Source of the DNA: Deinococcus detaillensis
Lineage (GTDB): Bacteria; Deinococcota; Deinococci; Deinococcales; Deinococcaceae
Direction of reading: 5' to 3'
Assembly (NCBI RefSeq): GCF_007280555.1
Contig: NZ_VKDB01000006.1
Location: 1 to 64,000, forward strand
DNA length: 64,000 nt
Shown here: positions 21,310 to 31,952 of the stretch, one piece after another
Layout: the number at the start of each line of letters is the position of its first letter
Position numbering within the stretch: the stretch's first letter is position 1
The notes under the pieces: generated by a model
Database searches by the model: none
Seen by the model: only the letters and a program-made list of their open reading frames with translations
Told to the model about the DNA's origin: nothing
Position numbers and translations under genes: made by a program

Positions 21310-21503
21310 AAGGGTATTCCTCCTGAGTGGGGTGAGGGCTAAATTGTGCTTACTTATACTCAGTCTAAAACCTTTTGGTGTGTATTGCTAGCGGGCATTC
21401 GTTAAGGTCACGGGCGACTGTCAGTCCCCTTTCACTTTCTGGCCTGCGCCTTCATTCTCCCGCTGCTTGTGCCGCCCAGCATGGAGGCCTTACGATACGT
21501 GTT

Positions 21504-21947
21504 ATGTCCACCGCCCTGACTCCCGCCGAAGCGGGGGCACTGCTGCGCCGCCGCCGCGAGCAAAAGGAGCTGAGTCAGGAGCAGGTGGCAGCGGCGGTGG
21601 GCCTTCGCAGCGCCAATTATCTGAGTTACCTGGAAACCGGTAAGGTCAACCTCAGCCGCAGCAAATACTTCATGCCGCTGGCCCAACTGCTGTCGCTGAG
21701 TGCCGAGGATGTGGGAGCCATCGCGCCTGCGCTGCGCCTTACCGGACTGGGTTCGCCCACCATGCCGAGGGCGCTGCAAGACGCCGTTGCCGAGTACGGT
21801 GACAAATTTCCCGAGCTGCTCGATGCCGATTGGCAAGACACCTTGGCGGGAGCACGCTTCCGGGGCGGCGGGCCGGAAACACCAGAAGATTGGCTGGACT
21901 ATTACCGCTTTATTCGCCGCTACACCAAGCCGAGGGCCGGAAGCTGA
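21504..21947 (+). CDS. XRE-family regulator paired with an M78 protease
   Basis: 147 residues. Helix-turn-helix at about 10-62: LLRRRREQKELSQEQVAAAVG, then RSANYLSYLETGKVNLS, typical of Cro/CI-type repressors. The C-terminal 75 residues end in a conserved-looking PEDWLDYYRFIRRYTK and may be the dimerisation/sensor part. The stop codon is one base before the ATG of an IrrE/ImmA-like protease gene, so the two form a two-gene unit like ImmR-ImmA or DdrO-IrrE. It is not DdrO itself. TACGAT ends 7 bases before the ATG (leaderless). The extension upstream to 21375 is not supported. Confidence 0.8.
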   Translation: MSTALTPAEAGALLRRRREQKELSQEQVAAAVGLRSANYLSYLETGKVNLSRSKYFMPLAQLLSLSAEDVGAIAPALRLTGLGSPTMPRALQDAVAEYGDKFPELLDADWQDTLAGARFRGGGPETPEDWLDYYRFIRRYTKPRAGS

Positions 21948-21948
21948 T

Positions 21949-22641
21949 ATGGACGAATACCTGTTTCAGCACTTCACCCAGTACGTCGAGCAAGTCCACG
22001 CGGGAGCCGAGTATCAGACTGACTTCCGCTTGCTGGCCGCCAATTTGGGCGTCCGGGTGCGGCCCAGCCAGCACAACTCGCTGGTGTGGGGCGAGCCGCC
22101 GCTGATTACCCTAAGTGCGGGCGAATACGGCGCACGGCAGGGCTTTAGCGCCATGCACGAAGTTGCCCACCTGCTGCTTAAGGAATGCGGCGCGGAGGCC
22201 GAGCTCCTGCACCATTTCGGCGGATTCGAGGAAGCTGCGCCGCACATTGAAGCGTGGTGCAACCACGCCGCCGGACTGCTGCTGCTGCCCGCACCGCTGC
22301 TGCAAGCCGCCGAGCGCCAATATGGCTTGAGCGCCCAGACGGTTCTGAGTTTGTATGAAGCTGGAGCGGGCCGGGTCAGTTTGGGAGCGGCCCTGCGGCG
22401 GCTGGTCTACGCCGACTCGCAGCGCCGTCTGGCCGCCTTTGTCAGCACCGCGTCTCGGCGGGTCAGTGACCTTGCCAAACTCAATATCGCCCTGCCGTTT
22501 TGGTTTGCCGACCCTCTGCCGCGCAGCATTCCCGCCGCCGCCGAGCAACAAAAAACCTTCGCCCTGAGCGGCAGCGAAGGTTCGGTGATGCGGGTGCCGA
22601 AAAGAAGCTTGAGTTCAGGCTTGTTGGTGGCGGAGCGCTGA
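21949..22641 (+). CDS. ImmA/IrrE-type (M78) zinc metalloprotease
   Basis: 230 residues. Zinc motif HEVAH at residues 70-74 and a Glu at 101 in HIEAWCNHAAGLLLLP, the same 31-residue spacing as in IrrE and ImmA, so the active site looks intact. It lacks IrrE's GAF-like C-terminal domain; residues about 110-175 are helical and the last 45 are Ala/Ser-rich. By analogy it would cleave or derepress the adjacent XRE regulator in response to an unknown signal. Cotranscribed with that gene (1-base gap). Confidence 0.8.
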   Translation: MDEYLFQHFTQYVEQVHAGAEYQTDFRLLAANLGVRVRPSQHNSLVWGEPPLITLSAGEYGARQGFSAMHEVAHLLLKECGAEAELLHHFGGFEEAAPHIEAWCNHAAGLLLLPAPLLQAAERQYGLSAQTVLSLYEAGAGRVSLGAALRRLVYADSQRRLAAFVSTASRRVSDLAKLNIALPFWFADPLPRSIPAAAEQQKTFALSGSEGSVMRVPKRSLSSGLLVAER

Positions 22642-22659
22642 GGTGCTGACTGTACCGGC

Positions 22660-22953
22660 TCAGCGCCGCGCGGTGGGCGTCACCAAGCTCTGAGCGCGGC
22701 CCTGAAAGTAAGCGCTGGCTCCGGTGTTGCTGTCGCGGTCGCGGCGCGAGAAACGCCAGACCAGCTTGCCCACCTGGGTGTTGACTTCCACCCTCGGATC
22801 AAGCTCGGTAAGGGCGCTGGTCAGCGTGTCGATGTCGGCCCGCCAATCTTCTTTGCTGACGGTGGTGCTGTGGTGCCCGTAATCTTCCAAAATTTTAATG
22901 AAATACCCGCCGTTGCGGTTTTCGGCTTTGTAGCGACCTTGGAGCGTGTTCAT
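22660..22953 (-). CDS. Small hypothetical protein
   Basis: 97 residues, basic, soluble, with mixed alpha/beta composition (GYFIKILEDYGHH, VEVNTQVGKLVWRFSRRDRD). TAAACT ends 6 bases before the ATG with no Shine-Dalgarno, which supports expression as a leaderless message. Lies tail to tail with the M78 gene (18-base gap). No family recognised. Confidence 0.6.
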   Translation of the reverse strand: MNTLQGRYKAENRNGGYFIKILEDYGHHSTTVSKEDWRADIDTLTSALTELDPRVEVNTQVGKLVWRFSRRDRDSNTGASAYFQGRAQSLVTPTARR

Positions 22954-23030
22954 CCCTTGAGTTTACACTTAATCTCCGTCCTCAAACACAGGGCCGCTGT
23001 GCCGGGAGGCGCTTCTTCATAAAGTTTTCC

Positions 23031-25538
23031 TTATACTCCCAGCCCGCCGCGCGGCGTCACGTCCACCCGCACCCGCGCTTTGAAACTGCGGTTGAGCGCT
23101 TCCAAGAGCGCCGAAAGTCTCGCTTCGTCGCGCACCCGCAGCATCAGGTGATACGGATACAGCCCCCTGACCCGCGTGACCGGACTGGGCGCTGGGCCCA
23201 AGACTTCGGCGGAAGTCGCTCCGGCAGCAAACAAGGCCTGCGCCACTTCATCGGCTCCGGCGCTGGCGCGGCTTTGATCGCGGGCGGTGATCAGCACTTG
23301 GGCCAGCGTCGCGTGCGGCGGGTAGTGCAGCGCCCGGCGCAACTCGTACTCGCTGCTGGGAAAACTCAGAGCATCGAGCCCGTCCACCACGCTCCTAAGC
23401 GCTGGATGCTCGGCCTGAAAGGTCTGAACCAGCAGCAGCGGAGCGCGTTCGGGGTGCCAACTGATGAGTTGCCTGAGCAGCCGGTGGTAGCGTTCCGAGG
23501 CGCGGAAGTCCGATAAATTCAGCCACGTATCGGCCAGCGTGATGCCGATCAGGGCCAAGTTGGGCAGCGCTTCTTGCGACAGCAGCGCTTGGGTGCCCAC
23601 CACCACGCCGCTCTCACCGTTCATCAGGGGCGTCAGGTTGTCTTGGTGGTCTTTGTCGAAGCGGTAGACCGGGCAGCCCGGCAGCAAGGTTCCCGCTTCG
23701 GCGGCAATCCACTCGGTGCCGGGGCCTTTGGCGCTCCACATCATCTCGCCGCATACGTCGCAGCGCTCAGGTATGCCCTGCGCGTAGCCGCATTGGTGGC
23801 AGGTCAGTTGGCGGGTGTGTTGGTGCAGCCGCAGAGGAATATCGCAGTTGCGGCACTGCGGGGTGTGTTCGCAGGCTGGGCAGCGAATCAGCGCCGAATA
23901 GCCGCGCCTCGGAGCCAGCAGCACCGCTTGCCGTCCGCGCTCGGCGACTTGGCGCAGCACTTTGGCGAGGTCGTGTGAAATCGGGTAGCCCGCGCCGCTA
24001 CTGCGCAGCTGCACTCCACTGAGCGGCCCCATCTCGGGTTGGGCGGCGGGGTTGGCGTAGTCCACGATATGCAGGCGACTGCGCGGCGCGTCCAGCACCA
24101 CTCCCGCGTGCGGCACACTTTCCACTGCGGGAACCGTACCGACATAAGCCAGCGGTGTTTGCAGGGCGCGGGCCATTCTGGCGGCCAAGTCCGGCACGAA
24201 CACCCCCGAACCCGACAGCAATTTATAAGCGTCGCTGCCTTCTTCCAGCACCACCACCAGGGCCAGATCGGCGATGGGAGCGGGCAGCGCCAGCGCCGAA
24301 CCGATGACCAGCCTCGCCGCGCCCGACTGAATCAGTTGCCAGGTGTGTTCGCGCTGCACTTCGCTGAGAACACCCGAAAAGAGCGCGGCCTGTGTGCCGG
24401 TTTCCTCAGCCAAACCGCTGAGCGCTTCCCAAGCGCGGCGCAGCGTGGCGGCTTCGGGAGCCAGCACCAGCACGCCGCGTCCGAGCTCCAAGCGGCGGCG
24501 AATGCGGGCGGCGAGGCGCACGAAGCGCTCGCGGTCACGCCCGCCGTGCAAGCGCCACACCAGCTCCTCGGGCAAATCATCGGGCACAGGGCGCGGCGCG
24601 GCGGCAGGCAGCGGCAGAGCGGGCGGCGGTGCGGGAACTTCCACGCTGTCGGCCCAGCGGCGGGCCAGCACACCGGCAATCTGACTGCCGGACATGCCAG
24701 CGGCCTGCGCCCAAGCGCTCTGGGTTTCAAATTGCCCGGCTGCCCTCAGCACCTCCCAAGCGTGGGGCGGCTGAGCGTCAAGTTGTACCGGCTCGGCCCA
24801 GCCGCGCTGCAACACCGCCATCACCACGCTGCTGCCCACGCCCGCTCGCCGCCCCCACTCGCTCAGGCCGCTGACTGGGCCATGTTCGCGCAGCCATTCC
24901 CAGGCTTTTTGTTGCCGGGCTGTCAGCGCAATTGGACTAGAAGCCAGGGCTTGCCAAGCGGTCTGAACGCGCTGCTCGGCGGGAACCTGCGCCCAAGGCC
25001 GCGCCCTGTAGACGCCAGTCATACGTGGCAGCAGGGTGAAGTCTTCTTCCAATAGACCCTGTTCGCGCACGGCATCAAGCAGGGTTGCAGGAAAAGTACT
25101 GGCGTCTGTCCAATCGGGTGTGGGCGTGTGTAGCCCAAAAACGCTCAAATCGGCGTCCTGCACAGCACGGACGCGGTGGCGGTAGCGCGGCGTGAGTCCG
25201 ACGCCCAGCAAGTCCGAGAGCAGCAAGCCGGTGGGCACCCGTGAAAGGGCGCTGAGGCTGGCTACGCCTTCCAGAAAGCCCTTTCCGACCCACGCCGCTT
25301 CGTCTAACACGCCCGCCACTTCGCGCAGCTTGTGTCCGCTGCCTGCGCCGCCGCCCACCACCACGCCCAGCGCCAAGTCACCGCGCCAGGGCACCAGCAC
25401 CCTCCGGCCCAGCGGCAGCGCCTGTGGGCCGTGCAACGCGGCAAAATCGTAAGCTGGCAGCGGCAACGGCAGCGCCACCGACCAGACAGCGGCGGTGGGC
25501 GAAGTGGCAACGGGAGAAGCAAGCAAAGCGGCAGACAT
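23031..25538 (-). CDS. priA: Primosomal protein PriA (helicase-inactive type)
   Basis: Replication restart protein that recognises stalled or repaired forks. 835 residues. The zinc-binding insert is intact (CPACEHTPQCRNC and CHQCGYAQGIPERCDVCG), as is the C-terminal domain. The helicase core is degenerate: the Walker A position near 331 reads HGGRDRER instead of GxTGSGKT, and the Walker B position near 430 reads VVVLEEGSD instead of DEEH. This matches the published description of D. radiodurans PriA as a protein without ATPase/helicase activity. An unusual Ala/Trp-rich insert at about 200-320 precedes the core. Confidence 0.92.
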   Translation of the reverse strand: MSAALLASPVATSPTAAVWSVALPLPLPAYDFAALHGPQALPLGRRVLVPWRGDLALGVVVGGGAGSGHKLREVAGVLDEAAWVGKGFLEGVASLSALSRVPTGLLLSDLLGVGLTPRYRHRVRAVQDADLSVFGLHTPTPDWTDASTFPATLLDAVREQGLLEEDFTLLPRMTGVYRARPWAQVPAEQRVQTAWQALASSPIALTARQQKAWEWLREHGPVSGLSEWGRRAGVGSSVVMAVLQRGWAEPVQLDAQPPHAWEVLRAAGQFETQSAWAQAAGMSGSQIAGVLARRWADSVEVPAPPPALPLPAAAPRPVPDDLPEELVWRLHGGRDRERFVRLAARIRRRLELGRGVLVLAPEAATLRRAWEALSGLAEETGTQAALFSGVLSEVQREHTWQLIQSGAARLVIGSALALPAPIADLALVVVLEEGSDAYKLLSGSGVFVPDLAARMARALQTPLAYVGTVPAVESVPHAGVVLDAPRSRLHIVDYANPAAQPEMGPLSGVQLRSSGAGYPISHDLAKVLRQVAERGRQAVLLAPRRGYSALIRCPACEHTPQCRNCDIPLRLHQHTRQLTCHQCGYAQGIPERCDVCGEMMWSAKGPGTEWIAAEAGTLLPGCPVYRFDKDHQDNLTPLMNGESGVVVGTQALLSQEALPNLALIGITLADTWLNLSDFRASERYHRLLRQLISWHPERAPLLLVQTFQAEHPALRSVVDGLDALSFPSSEYELRRALHYPPHATLAQVLITARDQSRASAGADEVAQALFAAGATSAEVLGPAPSPVTRVRGLYPYHLMLRVRDEARLSALLEALNRSFKARVRVDVTPRGGLGV

Positions 25539-25717
25539 GCGAGCGGCAGTATCCCGCCTCGGGGGTGTGCAGGTCTGTGGGCTAAGGCGGGGGGTACTGA
25601 AAATTTATAAAAAGTTGGACTCTATGTTAAACAGTCCGTTTAATCGAGACCTTGGAGAACTGCATATTCAGACGTCAAAAATTTCGTAAAACGGAGCGCC
25701 TTTTGTGATGAGTGACC

Positions 25718-27043
25718 TCACCGCATCCGCTGTACGCCGTCGAGTGCCAATTGATAATTTGGAGCGAGCCGAGCAGCGCGGCTGTAAGAGTCCAGCGCCT
25801 TAATTTTATCGGGGGCGGCGTCTTGTCCAGAGCGCTCGTAAGAAAGACCTAAGTAATACAAGTATTCGGGCGTGGTGCTGGCCAGCGCCACTGACTTGGT
25901 GAGATTGTTGCGGGCTTCTTTTAAATTGCCCTGATCGAGTTCTAAGCGGCCCATATAATAATAAAACTCTGGGTAACGCAGTGGATCGAGCTTGATCGAG
26001 GCCATAAGCTGGGCACGGGCGGTTTTGGCGTCTTTGGCCAAATACGACACCACCCCGTATTGGCCCACCGCATACGGATTTTGAGGCGCGACACGGGCCG
26101 CCTGCGCCGCTTCAGATTTGGCGGCGTTGATATTACCGCTCAGGGCCAACAGCTTGGCATAATAAGCTCGGTTAAAGGGATCGCCGGGATCAGCAATGAC
26201 CGCCAACTGTAAATAGTTAAGCGCCTGCGGAATATCGCCGGTGGCGTAATACATATCGCCGATATTGTACAAGATGATGCCGTTATCGGGATTAAGGGTG
26301 TTGGCCTTCTTGAACGTCTCAATGGCTTTATCACTTTGCTGCTGCAAACGGTAGATATAGCCGCGCTCATTATAAATCTTAGATAAATTGAGATCGAGTT
26401 TATCGCTTTCGCCGCCGCGTGTCGCTGCTTCGCCCGCGTCCAGCACCTTGAGGGCGGCGTCTAAGTTGCCCAAAATAGGATTGCGGTCGGAGGTGCCGAC
26501 GTACTGAGCCTGATACGCCTGCGCCAGGGCCAAGTAACCGCTGACATTGCGCGGGTCTTGCGCCACTAGCTTTTTGAGGGTGTCGAGCGCCGGTCCGTAG
26601 AGCCGCAGCCGCGACTGGGTGCGTCCCAACCCCAAGAGCGCTCCACTGATAGAGGGGTCGGCCTCCGCCGCCGTGCGGAATGCCAGATAAGCGTCGCCGA
26701 AATTGCCTTGGTCGTAGTACAGCACGCCCAGCGCCACATAATTGGCGGCGGGTGGCCTCGGCTTGGCAGGTAAGCCGGCAGCCGGAGCGGGCGCGGCGGG
26801 GACGCTCGGGGCGGTGGTCGCCGGAGGCGTAGAGCTTGGAGCAGCCGGCGCGGCGGTTTGTGCGGCGCTCAGTGTTAGGCCCAGCGCCACGAGCAAGGCG
26901 GCAGCGCGGCGGCTTTGAGAGTGGCGGCGCTGGACTGAACTTTGGGGACTTAAACCATGAGCCAAACACGAATCCAAAACAACCTTCGGCCACGCCGAAC
27001 GGGGTGCCAGATTCGGGGCCATCTTTGCGTTGCTGTTGGGCAT
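25718..27043 (-). CDS. Tetratricopeptide-repeat protein, exported
   Basis: 441 residues. A long N-terminal region with a hydrophobic segment at about 48-62 ([17 protein letters not shown]) looks like a signal peptide with an extended n-region, followed by an Ala/Pro linker to about 95. Residues about 97-435 hold eight to nine TPR-like 34-residue units (for example [40 protein letters not shown]). TPR arrays are protein-protein scaffolds; the partner is unknown. TATACT ends 8 bases before ATG 27043, which supports this start. Confidence 0.8.
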   Translation of the reverse strand: MPNSNAKMAPNLAPRSAWPKVVLDSCLAHGLSPQSSVQRRHSQSRRAAALLVALGLTLSAAQTAAPAAPSSTPPATTAPSVPAAPAPAAGLPAKPRPPAANYVALGVLYYDQGNFGDAYLAFRTAAEADPSISGALLGLGRTQSRLRLYGPALDTLKKLVAQDPRNVSGYLALAQAYQAQYVGTSDRNPILGNLDAALKVLDAGEAATRGGESDKLDLNLSKIYNERGYIYRLQQQSDKAIETFKKANTLNPDNGIILYNIGDMYYATGDIPQALNYLQLAVIADPGDPFNRAYYAKLLALSGNINAAKSEAAQAARVAPQNPYAVGQYGVVSYLAKDAKTARAQLMASIKLDPLRYPEFYYYMGRLELDQGNLKEARNNLTKSVALASTTPEYLYYLGLSYERSGQDAAPDKIKALDSYSRAARLAPNYQLALDGVQRMR

Positions 27044-27183
27044 CGCCGCTCAGTATAGGGAGTTTTAGAGGGGCGGGCGTGAAAAAGAAGTGATGCAGGC
27101 AAATCTGGAGGTGTGGGCAGCGCCTTTTTCCAACTCCAGACGCCGCCTCAAGGTTCAGGGGTCTGGACGCTTATGATGCGGTC

Positions 27184-28350
<1,167 letters not shown>

Positions 28351-28420
28351 GCGGGCTTCATGAACGCTTGAAGCCCGAACTTCTTACCCAGTCTCAGCTT
28401 GTCAGCGGTATCATGACAAC

Positions 28421-28645
28421 ATGTCAAGAGCGTTTACCAAAGAAGACAGCGGGATTCGCTGGGAAGCGCCCGCCGAGGCCAAAGCCTACCGAGTGCTGTG
28501 GGACGGCAGCGGCGAAAACGACGTGCTGCGCGAGTCTGATGATTTGCTTGAGCTGCTGAAATGGGCCCAGGCGAGGGAGCAGGGGAGATACCTTGTGCAG
28601 AGTGCGGACGGCAAAGTGCTGGCGCAGGTGCTGGAAGCGGCCTAA
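28421..28645 (+). CDS. Small hypothetical protein
   Basis: 74 residues, soluble and acidic, with RWEAPAEAKAYRVLWDGSGEND then a helical C-terminus. TATCAT (28409-28414) ends exactly 6 bases before the ATG, the leaderless arrangement seen at many genes here, and codon bias is normal, so I consider it real. No family recognised. Confidence 0.6.
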   Translation: MSRAFTKEDSGIRWEAPAEAKAYRVLWDGSGENDVLRESDDLLELLKWAQAREQGRYLVQSADGKVLAQVLEAA

Positions 28646-28668
28646 ACGCCGTGCTACAGCAACACCAA

Positions 28669-29760
28669 TTACAGCAACACCAAATCGTCTCTGTGCACCA
28701 CTTCTGGCCCCTGATTAAAGCCCAGTGCGGCCTCGATGGCGCTGCTGCGCAGGCCCACGATGCGGCGCAAATCCGCTGAGCGGTAGCGGGTCAGGCCGCG
28801 TGCCATCTCCTCGCCGCTGGGCGCAAACAGACGCACGGTATGGCCGCGCTCGAATTCGCCTTCTACGCCGCGCACGCCCACGGCCAGCAAACTGCTGCCG
28901 CGCTGGCGCAGCGCTGAGGCCGCTCCCTCGTCGAGTATGACTCGCCCGCTGGCAATTTCAGCCAGAATCCAGCGCTTGCGGGCTTCGAGCCTGGAGCCGC
29001 CCGCCACGAAACGGGTGCCGATGGCCTCGCCCGCCGCCGCCCGCAGCAGGGCGTTCTCGGCGTCGCCAGGAGCCACGATGACCGGCGTTCCGGCGCGGGT
29101 AGCGATTTCGGCGGCCTGAATTTTGGTGTGCATCCCGCCAGTCCCTCTGTGTGAGCCAGCGCCGCCTGCCAAAGCCCACACCGAAGCGTCGATGCTGCTC
29201 ACTTCAGGAATCAGCACGGCGTCGGGGTGGCTGCGCGGGTCGGCGGTATACAGGCCCGGCGCGTCGGTGAGAATCACCAGCAAATCGGCTTCGGCTAAGT
29301 TGGCCACGAACGCCGAGAGCGTGTCGTTGTCGCCGACTTTGAGCTGGGCAGTGGCCACCGCGTCGTTTTCGTTGATGATCGGCAGCACGCCCCACGCCAA
29401 GCAGCTGTCGAGGGTGGTGCGGGCATTCAGGTAGCGGGTACGGTCTCGGAAGTCGGCGGCGGTCAGCAGCACTTGGGCCACCTTGAGGCCGTAAATCTCG
29501 GCGAGGGTGGCGTAGGTGTGCATCAGCACGCCCTGACCAACTGCCGCGAGCAGTTGTTTTTCGGCCACGGTGCGGGTGCGCGGCGGAAACCCCAGCGCTT
29601 CCCAGCCTGCCAGTACCGCCGCCGACGTGACCAAAATGACTTGGTGCCCACCGGATTGCAGCGCCGCGATCTGGCGCACCAAATCCACCATCCGGGGGCG
29701 GTCGAGGCGGTCAGAGCCGCCAGTGAGCACCGAAGTGCCGAGTTTGAGAACGACGCGCAT
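28669..29760 (-). CDS. proB: Glutamate 5-kinase
   Basis: ATP-dependent phosphorylation of glutamate, first step of proline synthesis. 363 residues: an amino-acid kinase domain (VLKLGTSVLTGG at the N-terminus, INENDAVAT and DNDTLSAFVANLAEADLLVILTDAPGLYT in the middle, GTGGMHTKIQAAEIATRAG near 200) followed by a C-terminal PUA domain (about 270-350). TAGACT ends 8 bases before the ATG. proA is not in this window. Confidence 0.94.
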   Translation of the reverse strand: MRVVLKLGTSVLTGGSDRLDRPRMVDLVRQIAALQSGGHQVILVTSAAVLAGWEALGFPPRTRTVAEKQLLAAVGQGVLMHTYATLAEIYGLKVAQVLLTAADFRDRTRYLNARTTLDSCLAWGVLPIINENDAVATAQLKVGDNDTLSAFVANLAEADLLVILTDAPGLYTADPRSHPDAVLIPEVSSIDASVWALAGGAGSHRGTGGMHTKIQAAEIATRAGTPVIVAPGDAENALLRAAAGEAIGTRFVAGGSRLEARKRWILAEIASGRVILDEGAASALRQRGSSLLAVGVRGVEGEFERGHTVRLFAPSGEEMARGLTRYRSADLRRIVGLRSSAIEAALGFNQGPEVVHRDDLVLL

Positions 29761-29809
29761 AGCTTAAGAGTCTAGCGGGGTGCAGCGGGGGTTGTGGCCT
29801 GAGGCGCAC

Positions 29810-30487
29810 TCAGAGTTTCATGCCCTTCAAGACAATGGCGGCCAGCGCTTTGGCGGTGGTGGTCAGTTCAGCGCTGGCGTCGTCCGCGCCGCTTTGGGCA
29901 ATGGCGGCGATCAGTGCGCCGGTCATCACCGACGTTTCGTACATCGCCTGAAGATCGCTTTGTTTGCCTTTCATCACGCCGGAATCCACCAGCAGGTCAT
30001 TGAGGCCGCGCTGCAACGCTTCCGTTTCGGTTTCACCCAGCTCCACGCTGGTCTGCACCTGAAGACTGATGCCGATCAGCAAGGTCAGTCCGCTGGCCAG
30101 ATTGTTTTTCCGAAACTCCGGAATGCTCTGGGCCGCGTTGAAAAGTTGCAAACAGGCGTCGGCCATCTGCTTTTGGTCGCTCGCCTTTTGCACCATCGCC
30201 GCGCAGTTTTTTTGCTGGGTCGGAGCGCCCTTGAAGGCAAAATCGGTTTTGGAAAGCTCGTATTTGTATTTGACGGGCGTGGCGGGCGGCTTCAGGGCTT
30301 GCTGAACCACCTTGGCGGTGAAATCGGGTCTGACGGTGGCTGCCACATAGCCCACCGAGCGCTGCGCGAAGCTCTGGTAATTTTGAAAGGAAGGCGTGAA
30401 AAATTGGGCCTGTCCGCTGCTCAGCAACGCGCCCGCCGCCAGCATCACTTGCCACCTGTTCCGTTTGCCGTGCCGGACGTTGCCCAT
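29810..30487 (-). CDS. Hypothetical secreted protein
   Basis: 225 residues. A basic N-terminus followed by VMLAAGALLSSGQAQ is a plausible signal peptide. The mature protein has two Cys (CAAMVQKASDQKQMADAC) and is mostly helical, with a hydrophobic Ala-rich stretch. GAGGAGAC precedes the ATG. It may belong to an uncharacterised Deinococcus-specific family (DUF6683-like), but I am not certain. Confidence 0.65.
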   Translation of the reverse strand: MGNVRHGKRNRWQVMLAAGALLSSGQAQFFTPSFQNYQSFAQRSVGYVAATVRPDFTAKVVQQALKPPATPVKYKYELSKTDFAFKGAPTQQKNCAAMVQKASDQKQMADACLQLFNAAQSIPEFRKNNLASGLTLLIGISLQVQTSVELGETETEALQRGLNDLLVDSGVMKGKQSDLQAMYETSVMTGALIAAIAQSGADDASAELTTTAKALAAIVLKGMKL

Positions 30488-30654
30488 CCTGTCTCCTCAA
30501 GTTTCGCTCAAAAGAATGACGAAGTGGCGGAACGCCGTTTTGAAAACTCCTCACAGCCTTTGATTCAGTGCTTATTGGGTAACAATCATAGCTGACCTTC
30601 CGTCTATTTTCAAGAAAAGGCGCTGAGTTTACCGATTTAGAGAGCAACTCCTGG

Positions 30655-31876
30655 TCAGGCCGCTTGATTTGGCGCTTTCAACTTGCTGCCCGTGAAGCTC
30701 AGGGCCAGCAACGCCGCACCGACGAAGGCAATCGCCAGCGAACCCCACACGAAACCCTGCGCGGGGTGGGTGTCGGGCGCAGCCAGCAGCAGCGGACTGA
30801 GAAACTGGCCCAAAAATACCGCGCTGCTCATGCCTGCCACGATGCGCCCGCGCCATGCCGCCGGGGTGATGTCGGCCAGCCAGGTGTAGAGGTTGGGCAG
30901 CACCAAGCCGCCGCCGAGGCCGCCCAGCACCAGCGCGGGCAGCAGAGCGGCAATGCTGTGGGCCTGCGTCACCACACTCCAGCCCGCCGCCAGCAGCAAA
31001 AAGCCGAGTGCTGCTGCCCGGCGCGGATCGAAGCGGCCCGAAAAACGCGAGTACAGCAGCGAAGTGACTGCTGCCACCAGCGTAAAAGTGCCGAGCAGCA
31101 GCCCGGTGCTGGCGGGCGCGGCCCCCAAGGACTTCATCAAAAATGGCCCCTGCGCGGGCATCAAATAAAACACCACCATGTAAGCCAGCGCCAAAGCGTA
31201 AACCAAGCCGATGGCGGCCCAGCGCGGCTTTTCACCGAGGTCAAGGCTGCGATGTGGCTTGGGCACGCCCCCAGGCAACTTGAAGACCAACGGCAACAAG
31301 CAGAGCGCCACCAAATAAATGCCAAACGGCGCACGCCAGCACCCCGCCGAGCGGCAGCAGCACCGCGCCGCCGAAACTGCTGAAGGCCGCTTGCTGACTC
31401 AGAAACTGGCCGCGTGCTGGGCCGCTGAAGAAGTCGTTGATCAGCGCTCCGCTGGCGGTCATGGTGCCCGCGACGGCGAGGCCCAAAACGACGCGCCCCA
31501 CCAAGAGCATTCCCAGCGAGCTGACCATCAGGCCGCTGGCTCCGCCGAGGGCGTACAGGAGCAGCGAGCCGATCAGCACGGGCCGCCGTCCGTAACGGTC
31601 TGCCAACACGCCGCTGAGTGGAGCGCTCAGCGCAATCGCCAGGCCCACGATCGTCAGCGCCAGTTTGACGAGCAATTGGACATTGGGCTGCGAGGCGAAG
31701 TGATCTTGCATCGCTGGCAGCGCGGGCGCGATGGTGGCTCCCGCCATGATGGTCAGCGCCGAGAGCAGCAGCAAGGTCAGGCGGATTGAAGCCTCTGGCG
31801 CTGCGCCCTCTTGGTCTTTGAGCGGCGTAGCAGAGGAAGCGGTGGCGGGAGCGGTTCGGGTCACGGAAGCCATCAT
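30655..31876 (-). pseudogene. MFS transporter interrupted by a frameshift
   Basis: Two overlapping minus-strand frames together make one 12-TM major facilitator. The first (31876 to about 31320) covers TM1-6 with the motif-A-like LADRYGRRPVLIG; the second (about 31340 to 30655) covers TM7-12 with SRFSGRFDPRRAAALGF. Around 31325-31340 the first frame reads GGVLACAVWH, while the shifted frame reads WRAPFGIYLVAL, which is the normal MFS continuation. A few bases are evidently missing at the junction. Substrate unknown. It is either a genuine recent pseudogene or an assembly error. Confidence 0.8.
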
Positions 31877-31952
31877 AACTTCAAAAAGTAAATTGGTTTG
31901 TCAGACAAAGCCGGTTCGAGCGTTCGGTTTCATTTCTACGGTGGCCTGCCGA

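Noticed and set aside
24039..25055. 338-codon frame antisense to priA
   Set aside because: His/Gln/Arg-rich nonsense composition, no start signal, fully inside a conserved gene.
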